From NCBI GenBank assembly GCA_013368445.1, contig JAACJO010000008.1, positions 930,001-994,000 of the forward strand: a stretch of DNA of 64,000 nt, read 5' to 3'. The position numbers were made by a program, and so were the translations under genes. The stretch comes from Leucocoprinus leucothites (Eukaryota; Basidiomycota; Agaricomycetes; Agaricales; Agaricaceae). This document shows positions 47,180-58,890 of the stretch, one piece after another; the stretch's first letter is position 1; each line of letters begins with the position of its first letter. The notes under the pieces were generated by a model. It was not told where the DNA came from, searched no databases, and saw only the letters and a program-made list of their open reading frames with translations.

Positions 47180-49170
47180 TTAAGCCTTCACGAACGCCTG
47201 TTTGCCTTTGACCCAAGTACTTAGCACGCGCCCTTGCCTGCTGAGGACCACGAGATCGGCGTCGGCACCTGGGCGTAAAGTTCCTTTCTTGTTCTCGATA
47301 CCAAGGCACCTATATACACCAAGTTGTCCATAAGCAAACAGTTTCAAGTTGTAGGTTGTAGGTTGTACACTGACTTCGCTGGGTTATAAGTCGCGCATTT
47401 GATAGCTTCGCCAAAGGAGCACCCGGTGAATCGGGAGAAGTTGCGAACACACTTGTCCAAAGTAACAACACTAAAGCGAGTCTTGATGAGAACAATACAC
47501 GAAGTGACAGTGACAGTTGTATCCATACCTTCCAGCGAGCGTATCTGTTCCTTCAAGATATAATCTGTCTCCTTCCTTGACGTAGCGTTGCCCGTCACGC
47601 CACTCATATGCACCATCCTTAAGATGAGGATCCAAAATCTTCATTGCTATCAAAGTTTGAGTGAGTGAAATTACTTAATTTGTACCGGTAAGAATGTGTC
47701 CTACCATCTGTGATGAGGATACAGCCTTCAGGGTGAGCAGAGTAAGCGAGCTACAAACGCGGAAGATGAGATAAAGATATTTATATTTCAATCCCAGATG
47801 ACGGAAGACGCACTCGAACTGAATTAGGGTGGCAATGAATGCCATCTACGATGATTCCGAAGTATGGTCGCTCGAATTCCATGTCAGCAATTTGACCTTT
47901 TTCAAGATGAAGGCTCTTTCTACTCTTGTGGCTAGAAACACTCGTCGGCGTAGATGAACCACTCTGAGTTATGGCGGATATCGGTGTCTGCGGAGGGCTC
48001 ATACTGTCCATGATCGAGGCGGGTTCTTCTGTGACACCTATTGCTGGATTAAATACAGGAGACAATTGCCCAGAATCAGGGAAAGGCGAAATGTGAGGAG
48101 ATGCGCCGAGAAGACCAATAATGGAAGGGTCTCTGTGGTGAAGCTGGGGCATTGCGTTGAACAAATGAGTGATGAGTTTTGCGCCGCAGCGAACAGCATC
48201 GGTCGCAACCTCTGTTGTCGCAGTACTGAAGCCGGTGCATGAGAAGAGCAGCCAAACCTTCAACCAATGAGCTCACCTGTGCCCGATAGAAAACACGATT
48301 CCATGCCGACTAAGATTCTTAATGGCATCCATAACACCTAGGGTCTCTGGGGCAGCAGTGATAATCCGAACAGCGGCAGCTTGCTCATTCCCCATAATCC
48401 AATCTTCCTGATGAGCGATGTTGTCGGCGCCGTAGATCTCCTCAAAAGTCTTGGTTCCCTCCGTTGCAGACAGTAGATACGAATCGGCGTGGATACCTCG
48501 TTTTGAGTGCTCAATGAAAGGACCCTCGGCATGCCACCCGAGGAAGGCAGCTGACTTTTCTGTTTGGAATGGCTGCAAGAGGCTCAAGATCTTGGGGTAC
48601 AAAGACCTTTCTTGAGTCTAGTGAAGCAGAAGTAAATTTGAAAGCCAACTGGACCCATGAAGAACTCACAATTACAGTTGGAACCAGACTGCGATGATTA
48701 TCGAGTCAGAAGCATGGCAAATTGGCTTTGGGAACCGACTTACGACGTGACTCCTGTCTCAATTATTCTTTCGGCAACCATGATCAGCCCCTGCTTGTAC
48801 GCCTCTTCATCACCTTCGAACACCGAAAAGTCGAATCCGTAGCCCCCATTAAGCTGAAGGTCTAGGAAACCGGGACTACAGTTTTCAACAGTTAGGGGCG
48901 ATTCGCCACCAGCTTTATGAAACCGTGACTGACCTAAGAATGTTGCCACCCAGGTCAATTATTCTTTCGGGTCTATTCCGTCTAAGGAAGAAGGTTTTCT
49001 GGCAAATGTGGCATGGGCTTTGCGAAGCAATATCATGAATTGAGACTTACCTGAGCATCAAGAATGACGCCGCGGGTTTCGTCAATCCACAGATCCTTTT
49101 CAATCAAGCTGCCATCCTCTTGGGGGAGCAAGCAATTGGTGAAGCAGATAAGCCCGTTGGGAGAGGTCAT
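47180..49170 (-). CDS. nagA: N-acetylglucosamine-6-phosphate deacetylase
   Basis: Ten exons in transcription order: 49170..49051, 48998..48934, 48875..48744, 48688..48670, 48617..48277, 48225..47814, 47750..47705, 47646..47529, 47470..47375, 47309..47180; 492 aa. Removes acetate from GlcNAc-6-phosphate, the step before deamination in chitin and amino-sugar salvage; expected cytosolic. Amidohydrolase signatures: [23 protein letters not shown] (HAEGPF at 141-146), [31 protein letters not shown] and CILITDAM with the catalytic Asp; the end ADADLVVL is typical of the family. Exon 4 is only 19 nt and restores SLVPTVI. An insertion of about 70 Ser/Pro-rich residues (about 268-340) separates GLLGA from FGIIVDG, unlike compact bacterial NagA. 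The gene appears intact; no other amino-sugar genes are next to it. Confidence 0.95.
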
Positions 49171-52100
49171 GGTGAGTTTGTGAAAAGATAGGGGGACGAG
49201 TGTGTTTTCTAGACACGAGTATCGATTCTATTTGAGTCAGCAGTCACGACTATTTCAAACCATATGGATTAGCATGATGCCGAGTTGTGCTTGGTCGGGA
49301 CAAGTTTGATAGCTACTCCGTTTCCCTCGCTCCAGTTGATCGAAGCTCCGTCTTGCGCACTGCCGTCTGGTATGCACGTTCGATTGCAAAAACTCTTTCT
49401 ACTAGGCGTTTGTTACCGGGCAAAAATCTACAATTGTCCCATTTGTTGATTCGAGACGCATGGCACACGCCCCTAGAACTATTCAGACGACTTGTGGAAC
49501 ACGCGACCATATGCAAAGTCGCCATATGCAGACAGTGGTGGTGGAGGGATGAGGTCCGTGTGTGCCGAAAATAGATCAAATGCACATGTGTGATCCTGAT
49601 GATGTGTGCCACCGAGGGTTCCTCTCCATCCCACGTCTACTCTTCTGCAGCCTACAGGAAGACATCGGAATGATAGCAGCACCTTGGGCCACAAAATCCC
49701 GGCTTCTCCCCCGATACGAAGCGCATACTTTCCAATTCACTAGAATTGAACTTTGAGACACATGACGGTTACAGCACCGTTCCCAAGGCTGACGAAGTAC
49801 CGTACCTTACAGCCAAAGCATTTGAAACGACAAGACTCCTATCTCATTGAGCCCCCGAAGCTTCTAAACAGCATCAGTTGACTTTCGCCTGGTTCTGCCT
49901 CAGTTGTCTGGTCCAGTGTCAAAGATCGATTGACAATTTCTTCTTTCTTAGCCTATCAGATTTCCGAGCGCTAGCCCATGGTGTTTTATGGTCTGGGGCA
50001 ACTGTCAAGGCCTGCTGTCTTCCTTCCGTGCGTCTCAAGTTTTCATCGATAATTCCCAGACCTCGGGCCCCGGGTGTGTGAGGCTGGCTTGAACTGCAGC
50101 CATCTGTGTCGGCATGTGGCACTAGAAACCTGGTCTTCATCCAATGGTCCGTTAGTGCCCGCGCCTGGTGGAAACCCTCGCCTAAGCGCTGTTTCTCGAG
50201 GTTCGCCTGCATATTAGGTGCCATACATGGGTTGCGTCTACAGCCGAGGGCTATTCCTTCAATCATAGAAAGTATGGACCTATCTGCCCTTTGACTTGCG
50301 AAGAGCCGATGCATGTGATTGGTAATCTTGAGATCCTGGCTAGGAGGAAAATTCCCTCCCTTTTAACCGCGAATTGATGGATATAAGGTCAAATTCCCCA
50401 TTAACGCGCGCGCGGGGGAGCCGAATCATAGCCTCATAGGAAGAGTACCTTCCTCAGCTGTGTATTCTTGTATATCCCAGTTCTCCCCTTAGATCGCCTT
50501 CCAATAAACCTGGGAATAGGGCCCAGCACCGATCCCATGCAATCTGCTCCAGCCATTCACCATCTCGGGACCAGATTCTTGTCGGTATTTACAATGCAAT
50601 CCCCACCCATGGCAGTATTTTCACTCAACAAGGGAATCGATCGGATTTGTGTGCCGAGATTTAAACGGTAATCGAACTTCACAGGGATGTGAAAAGCTTT
50701 TATTTGCCTCAGAAAGATCCGACAAATCGGTTCAGGCCCAGCCTCCAACTGACCTTTTGCCTAGACCACGCGCTTCGCGCCCAACGGAAGTATTAACTTC
50801 CTGCTATTGAACGTAGGGTAGTCTATCATGATGTCCTCATTGTCCCGCTCAGTGTTGGCAGGACCTGCTCAAAGATCTTCACATCGTCTAGCTGGCTATC
50901 CACACGCGACCATGATTCGCCGTTCAAACAGCATATGCTTCGGCTGGAATAACCTATGCATCCCTTCAAAAATCCTTGGGATGCAACGGGTCGTGCCTCA
51001 GAGTCAGTCTTAGTACCCAACTATACCCCAAGTCCACACAAGTTCCCTTCTAGGTTCTGGAATACGAAAAGCTGCCGTACGACTCAGGTCTAACATGGGA
51101 GCACCAGTGACCCTCGATCATTTCACCCAGCTTAGGCGATGGGTGCGCGGGGTCCTCTACCATACCGGGTCGGACCCGCTCTCACACCGCCAGTCAGTTC
51201 GCCTGCCGCGCCTGGCCAACGTGACCAACCCGAGTGACTGCAAACCTAAGCGCATTGACCTGTTGCGAACTTTGCAAAGGCCCGACAGGGCTCCCCTTCA
51301 TGTCAATCGACAAAAGAAACCATTATTTTTCACAACCAGGTCACAGCTAGCCTCCAGGTCTAAGCGAGTTGGTGTCTACCCTTCAGATCCTCGAAAGTTT
51401 GAAAGTGGCAATATCAGGGCTTGTTCGAGAGCCTGCATTGCGTCATTTGAACTCCTTCTAATATTTGTGATACCGTGATGTTTGAGGCCTCAGCGCTCAG
51501 CAGTATTTTACTTCGTGTACTGATCAGAAGATTGAACAAAGGGCTGGACAAGGATCTTTGGGACACAGCGTCTGATTGTTTTGATCGACCTAGAAATCAA
51601 CACCGCTACCGATGACTGAGGAACAGGATCATTCCTTTGCAAGCTGAGGGCTTCTAATGATACCCCAGGCCTCGAGGCCCGACCCTGTAGTTAATTTGGT
51701 CCTCGGAATGACAGATGAAAATTTATAGCCGAGTACAATTGTTCCTTGAGGTTCCTCGGGGCTTGACATTGTGACATAGCATGAAGACATACGACAATTG
51801 TAGCGCCCCTGTATATTGCCGTTGAAGTGTGCGCCACCCTTCAAAGTTACGACCTTGCCCATTCCCCGAGCCGGCATAATCCTTCAGCTTCAATCCTCCA
51901 AAACAGTTTTCTCCACATTGGAACACAATCATCAAATCACTGAAACAGTTTTCAAGACATCTGATGATGATGCTTTTTTATTTCAAATGTAAATGATCGC
52001 GTTGAGAGGTCAGGACATCACATCCATACATAGGTACCCACTTACCCCGTAAAGCTGACTCAATTACTCTCTCAGACCATGTTAATGAATTTACAAAAAC

Positions 52101-54099
52101 CGTCCCTTCGTTTCTCCTCTAATCGGCCTGATACAACTCGAGACGAAACCTAATGCCTACGATAGCATAGACTGCCTGTCAACAGTGAAGGACTTGATGC
52201 TTGATACTTCTTCCCCTTTCCATTGGCTAGACAAAGTGGATTCGGGTGCCTTTAAACGGCTGAAACAACCGTACGTCCGTGCGCACATCGTCTTCCATCT
52301 CCATCTAGTATCGGATTGTAGTATGATGTTTTTTTGACACGAGCTACGCCACCGGTGCTTGGAACGGCAATCCCATCTCAACTGAGGAAAGTGGCAGGAG
52401 AATGATATATCGGTCGTCCCTCTTAAGCCTCAAGTGGGTCGTCACGCCCAAGTTGCCGAGATTTGCACATGGCGCAGCAAGCGAGGGCGTGCTGAACGTT
52501 AAGATTTGGAAGCTGCCGACATATACAATGATGTACCGGGTGCAATACTTACCTTAGCGACATGGGTAATTAAACGTGGTTACTGGCTTACCGGGGTGGG
52601 CGACAGTGATGTCTTCAATCTAGTGCTTTATCCTGCCGTTGATTTAATCTCGCTCTATGATAAAGAGAGTTTCAGGGCCCGAAGCACTGGACTTCAGAGA
52701 GACACCCTGGACATATTTTGGCACTGTCGTGACACTTCATGACGGCTTTGGAGACCTCGGACGATTAACAAGCTCCTTGGCCTTTTGAAACCACCTCACT
52801 TCTTCTGCAACTGACTTTAAGCCCTACTACTACCACCTCAAAAATGAACCCAACCTCCTGTCGACGCCGCCGCCGCCGCCTCCTCGTCGCCCATGCGCCC
52901 ACACAACGAAACCGTCTGACCGATGGGTTGCTATACAATAATTATCACATTGATCCGCCTATCACCACACAATCAAATGCACTCCAAAACTCAATATTCA
53001 ATAAAGTTGGAGATGATACGAGCGCTCAACGCGCTATAATTATACCTTTCCATAATCATGGCGCCCTCAGTTAATTATCAACTGCCGAAAATCTAACGCC
53101 GAAAATCAAACGCAGTCAGCTGTTTGTCTGAAATGCTAACGCTCACCCTGATCTTGGGCGGTACCTCGACTAGCGGTCAGGGTCTTAACAGAAAAACTGT
53201 GTTCAAGTTTTTTTTCCAAAGAAAAAACAACTGACACCCTGGTTGGGTGTCGGTACCATCCGGTGGCGGGACGCTGATGTTGATCCCAGCGGTGTGGCGT
53301 TCCCTCCTACGTTCTCGCTCTCAATGCCCGCTCAATTACTCCAATGACGGGCTCGAAGACCGCAAGCACTCATTGATCATGTCTAAGCTCTGTTTATCGT
53401 TCATATTTTGACACTAGACGTCGCTCCACTCAACGATATACACTTAACTTTATTTATTATTTACGCCAACTGTCTGCTCACGCCACAGACGTCTGTCTTA
53501 CCGGATAAAGGCACAAAGAATTCCTTCGAGCTCGAAAATTGCCGAGAAACATTACAAAGACTGGAGTTCGACGACCCGTCTCAGTATAGTAGCCGCCGAC
53601 TCGGGCCTCGTGTTTTTCTTCTTTCTTTCTTTTCTTCCTTTTTGTGACTCTGTCAGTGTGTGGTGGCATAGCTGCCAATGTCAATCATGCCTGTACCAGG
53701 CCATCGGTTGACAAAGCTGAGCGCTGAGCTCCGATACGGGATGGCGAGCGCTATGTGGCCGCAATGGAAGGTTACCGACTCTTGCTCCGATCAAGCAATT
53801 TGAAAGTAATCCTAATCTTTAAGTGCTTAGACAATCTCGACAGGGTCAGCGGAACGCAAGGCACTTGTTACAATAAAGGTGTAATTGTACCTTTGGGGAT
53901 AGAATTAAGCATGCACGCCGGCGAGTTATACACAGCACTATCGAGTCGTTCCTGAGCCTCAAATTGAACACACGAGGAAACAGCACTTCGTGGTATGAAT
54001 AGTCAAACCTTGAGTACTTACGTGCTGTACGTTCATACTGATCATTGCAGGGAGTCTAACATGCTTCAAGCTTCATACGATTCCGTTTATTTTCCGACC
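49171..54099. other. Long gene-poor interval
   Basis: Nearly 5 kb with only isolated frames of 60-131 codons, e.g. 49919-50314 (-) and 51095-51478 (+). None has a domain, a spliced partner or a similar copy nearby. A short (GCC)n run lies near 52866-52880, a (CG)n run near 50406-50414 and a direct GCCGAAAATC pair near 53085-53110. No transposon ends seen. Confidence 0.45.
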
Positions 54100-55048
54100 T
54101 TAGTTGCTTTCTTTATTCAAAAATCACACCAATCTCATCCATCACAGAAAAAAAAATTATATTCACAAAAGCCCAACGAAAATCATTATACTCCCAACAG
54201 AACTTTCTAAAGTGTCCATTCGCAAACAAGCTAAAAAAAGTGAAGAAGGAAATCCTACAACTCAGGCTCTCTAACTTTCAATCAAAGAGCCTCAGGCTCA
54301 AGCCAGAAGGGCACAAGACGGGAGAGTAAAAGAAATAGGGTATATGCTATAGCGATGTATGTATACGTGATCTGTATATATGTATATATGTATGTAGTGG
54401 TCTGTACGGTTATATAAAAAGACGCGTTAATGTGTATGAGGGCCTGGTATGCGATGCTATAAGGAGAGAGAAAAAGAAGAGGGCAGGTGCATATATGGTA
54501 GTGGTAGAACGTGGTAGAACGGGTATGTGGTGCATAGTTAGTCGGGTAGGTATATGGGATGCGGATTTTTGGGCATGGGAGTGAAGGAGAGGAGTACCAC
54601 CAGCCAAATTTTGGACGGAACAACAAGAGAGACAGAAGTAGACAACAAAACATCGAAACAAGAAACGATCAAAAAAGATCAAACATAAGAAAAAAAGCGA
54701 AGGGGTAGTGGGATCAAGGGCATCAAACGAAGAGCTCGTTTTGATGTTGTCGCTTCGGGCTTGAAGCGAACAACGAAGTGGGGGGTATGTGATGAGGCGG
54801 AAAGGGGAGATAGATAATACACGTCGAGAAAGGGAAATCGAAAAAGGAACACGAATAGAGTCGGGGTACTAGATGGGTCATACGCTACGGAACGAGGAAA
54901 ACAGAGGGGAGGCGGGAAGGGAATAACAATATAGGGAAAATAGACGAAGAGGATGTCGAGTGCCGGTATGCACAAGAATAGGTGTCGAGATGATCACCAA
55001 CAAACGAAAGAAATTTCCATCCATCCATCCAAGGAGTGGGTCGGCCAT
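54100..55048 (-). other. Probable 3' region of the bZIP gene
   Basis: About 950 nt immediately downstream of the bZIP stop. It is very pyrimidine-rich on the minus strand with an AT-rich TATA/TGTA run at about 54354-54398. It has no coherent coding frame and fits a long 3' UTR and terminator region. Confidence 0.35.
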
Positions 55049-56828
55049 CTAGCAGATCTGGACCTCCCATTCCCCACCCTCGGCACCACCAGCATGGGGC
55101 ATGCTCTTCAAAGCGATCCTTACCCTCCTTTTTTGTCCCTGTGCCTGGGGATCGGGTATCGCGAATTCCCCATTCCCAAGGTCCGCAAAGCCCGCCGCAG
55201 TGTTTATTTCTTGTGTCACAGAACAACCGCCCGAGCCTGTAACAACAGCCGACGGAAGCGAGGAATAGCTGAAATCATCGCTATTCGGCGACCAGTTGCC
55301 AAAGTTTCCGCTGTCACCAAATAGCCCCAGCCCCAGCCCAAAGTCATTGGAGCCACCAATGCCGAAAAACGGGTCAGAGGTGGCAATAGGTGAGAATGCG
55401 GAGGTAGAGACGGATGACGAGGTTGAAGATATTGACGATGGCGATGGAACGGAATAGGTACCATCGTTTCGAATGATACCATCTGAATCCCAAGAGGACG
55501 ACGATGAGGATGTCGCGCCCGGAGAGGTCGCCCGAGAGGAGGCTGTGGAAGCCGAATTGTGTATCCTCACACGGATTTTGCCACTTTCGGAAGGAGACGC
55601 GTCAAAGGAGATGTCGAGATTACCGAGACCGCCAGCTGTTTCCGCGTCAAGATCAGAGGAAAATTCGAGTCTACGGGTTGTTGATGCTGAGGCTGTGGAA
55701 GAAAGTTTACGATGGTGTTGGTGATGATCAGTGTCAAGATCCATGATGGAGGAGGCAGTGGATCGGGACCAATCATACTCTGTGGGAAGATATGAATTGA
55801 GATCAAAAGAAGAAGCAGCGGAGGGTGGGAGAGGCGTTGGGATGGTGAAACTGGTGTTGGGGGCATTGTGCATGGGCATAGAGAGGAGGGTGGGGAGGGC
55901 ACATAGGAGGACCTGCTTTGTCGTAGTTGAGCGCCAAGGGACGAAAAGAAGAAAGACTAAATTTGGGACGTACCATCAAACCGAGGCTTGCACCAGCCTT
56001 GTTTGGAGAAGGCATGTTGGAAGTGCGGGCGGGAGATGAAAGGAAAGAGTTGGAGTCAGAAGCCTCGAGCTTGACAGGTGGCTCCTGGATGGAAGGAGAA
56101 GCGCGGCTTGCCAATTGGGCACTAAGCTCACGTTCGCGATTGCGTGCGGCGGCGAGCTCTGCTTTGAGCTGCTCGACCTCGGAGACGAGGGCTTTTGGGC
56201 CAGTTGACTCCTGAGAGGTTTGAGTGAGAGCAAGCAGGCGTGCGTTCTCAGATTCGAGTTCTGCGACACGGCTACACAACGCTAATGAGCTACTATTCCG
56301 AATAAGTACACAAGGGACGTACTGCTCCATGGTTTCAAACTCTTCACGCTTGCGCTGCCTGGAGAGGAAGGCAGCTGCACGGTTCTTGACGAGACGAGCC
56401 TCGCGCTTTGTGAGGCCTGTTACGTCTGGCGGAATAAAATCTTTGGAACAGATGCGCTCGCCCTGTGCGCGGGGCTTCTTGACGGGCGCAGGGGTTGGGC
56501 TTGCAGAGCGCTTGTGGCTCTGCTGCGCAGGGGCCATTGGTTGAGAAGGTACGGAGGCCTGGGAGAGGGCGGGTGAGGGCGGTGAGGTAAGCTCGAAAAG
56601 CTGCTGGGTAGAAACACAAGCATCTGGAAGAGCGTCCTCTGGAGACATACGGGACTTGAGGGCGCGAGAAGGTTGAACAGGGGACGAAGTAGAAGGGTTG
56701 GAGGGCGCAGGAGAGGGCATTGGGTGGTGGTAGAAAGGGACGTCCCAGGCAAAGTCAGTCATGGTTGGAGAAACAGGGGAGAGAAGAGGAGCGTCGTGGG
56801 CGAGAATCTGGTTCAGACTGAGGGACAT
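55049..56828 (-). CDS. bZIP transcription factor with a hydrophobic segment after the zipper
   Basis: Exons 56828..56323, 56271..55974, 55912..55049; 555 aa. The N-terminal 130 residues are Ser/Pro-rich (possible activation region, QQLFELTSPPSPAL). Basic region at about 141-162 (KREARLVKNRAAAFLSRQRK), leucine zipper from 165 (HRVAELESENARLL) with a second helical part (EVEQLKAELAAARNRERELS). After a Ser-rich linker the splice joins ASLGLM|VLLCALPTLLSM (about 261-280), a hydrophobic stretch of about 16 residues. The rest (281-555) is Ser/Thr-rich and acidic, ending EGGEWEVQIC. The basic region resembles ATF6/CREB3-type bZIPs more than AP-1-type. A membrane anchor, and hence regulated release, is an inference from the hydrophobic segment. 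Both introns are supported by frame; unspliced reading gives no bZIP continuation. Confidence 0.88.
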
Positions 56829-58890
56829 GGACGCAGGATATAAGAGCTACTTTTTGTCACAAAGTCACATCCGACTACCGCCCGCCCCTCGAATACCCCG
56901 CGTTGCACGTGAGCTCTTCCTCCCGGCCCTTTATCTCCGCCCCTTGACGATTATCCGGCCCCGATTATTCTTTGCAAATTCAACCCCACGTGTGGGGAAT
57001 CTGAGCTTCGGCTGCAGATCGACGACCACTATCTTCACAAATTCGATGTTTAGCGATGTAGAACTCGCGAACAACCCCCTTCTACAAAGGGCTAGCCTGT
57101 AAAACTGCATAATGAATTGAACGCTCCCCTGGTGGCACAAGCTACCGCACTTACTTAGCACAAGTACCAAGCACGCTGCAGTCCATTCCCTTCGGAGATC
57201 CCTTACAATCCAAGTGATTCTCGCTGCGTGCGGGTGTGTGAGCAATAATACCCCTTACAGAAACTATAGCACGTTGTCCTTCCTCGAACCCCTTCTTCCA
57301 GCCATCGTGACATTCTAATTGTTCGTATCATCAATCTATCCCCTAGATGATAACAAACATATCTTGGATCAACCCTCCCGTGAAAGGCTTGAGGGGTGCT
57401 CCACTCAGGAGAGCGAAGATCGTGGAGCCTTTAACATCTCAGGCAACTCTTTACTGAGGAGGAGTCAAAGAAGTCTAAAGGTCTCGCGCACCCTCGAACA
57501 TTATCCGAGCTTCATCCCATCTCACTTGCCTTATTTCTCCACCTGTGCCTACTCGTTAGCCTATGCGCAGGCCTATTTTCCAACGGTGATAGGCACCCGA
57601 AACACCGTTCGGATTTAATTTCCATTTCCAATTCACACCACCCTACTTAATCTTCCCTACCCGAGTTGAGCTCCCTCTTTCCCCTCCTCCCGGCGTATGA
57701 GTCCCCACATCCAGACCTCCACACTATCTTTGCATTGCCTCGCTTATTTGAAACTCAGCGAGATTATAGAACCCACCGGTTAAAGGGGCGGCAAGTCTAT
57801 AACCCCGCATACGCAATGGTACATACCACCCCTCCAAAACCCACTTGGGAGAACACCATCAAAATGTCTTCTTTTTCTTGCTACATTACCCCGCACCACA
57901 GTACTTTTGATTCGAGCACGACAAAAACAGAAAGCTAGCGAAGAACTTCTTTGAACTCTTTGAAACTCCATCAGACATACGACAACCTTAAAAAGGTGTT
58001 TAGACTCTCACCGCCATATTGTCTCCTACCTTCATACAGATCACACTGGACGATCACACTGGATATTCGGTATTGCCGTTTTTTGTTCATCCTGGTCTTT
58101 GTACTGCACGAGGATTATCCGAGGATGGTTCGTACGGTACGATGTCTCGAGCTGTGAGTGTCGACGACGGCCATGTTCTCAATGAGCTCAACGTTTACTC
58201 TAGACTACACACACTAACATATATTCTTCCCCTTGACGAGTATGGCTTACGGAGTCACTCAGACCCCTCGCCGGGGCGCATATACCCCCTACTTTGACCC
58301 CTTCGCCACCCGACCACCATTCCCCAGCTTCATCCTTCACCATCCCCACAACCACTTTTACCAACTCACCTACTTCGGATCTCACATCTTCGATCTCCCT
58401 CGGCCTCGGTTGGTCCAGTCGCGGATACAAAAAATCCAGATGATTTCCTCGAAAAGGCGTTCAAGCTCACACGCAAGTGCTCTCATGCTTACTGCGTAGG
58501 GCTCATCGCCATAATTACCGTCAATTTCTCGGAAGCGTATGTCGGTATTATATCGTTGCTTCCTGGTCGCTTGGGGAGATCGATAGCTCGTGGCCTCGAA
58601 TAATGGGCGCTTTTTTCGAAGTTGGAGCTTGGCGGCCGAAAGGAGTGCATGTATGCGGTCCGAATGACATGTAGCCTTTCGCTACTCAGTGTTGAGACGC
58701 TCGTTGATGCCGTCAGATACTGGCAATCTGAATCCTTACTTTTCTGGCTCCCGTGCGTGTCAAGCGAACCCACGCTGACCTCCTGTTTCTCGGTACCCCA
58801 AAGTCACCCATTCCTTCCTAATTATTTTACCGGGCATTCTCGCGCATTTCGAGATTTGGTTCTCAAGCCACAGAACGAGACAAAAAGTTA
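56829..58890. other. Gene-poor interval upstream of the bZIP gene
   Basis: The first few hundred bases are probably the bZIP promoter. Further right are only short frames such as 58019-58297 (+) and 58233-58499 (+), which I do not recognise and cannot join into a gene. Confidence 0.4.

Noticed and set aside
55216..56619. Numerous long frames on both strands within the bZIP gene
   Set aside because: They are shadows of the Ser/Pro-rich coding sequence and have no domain of their own.
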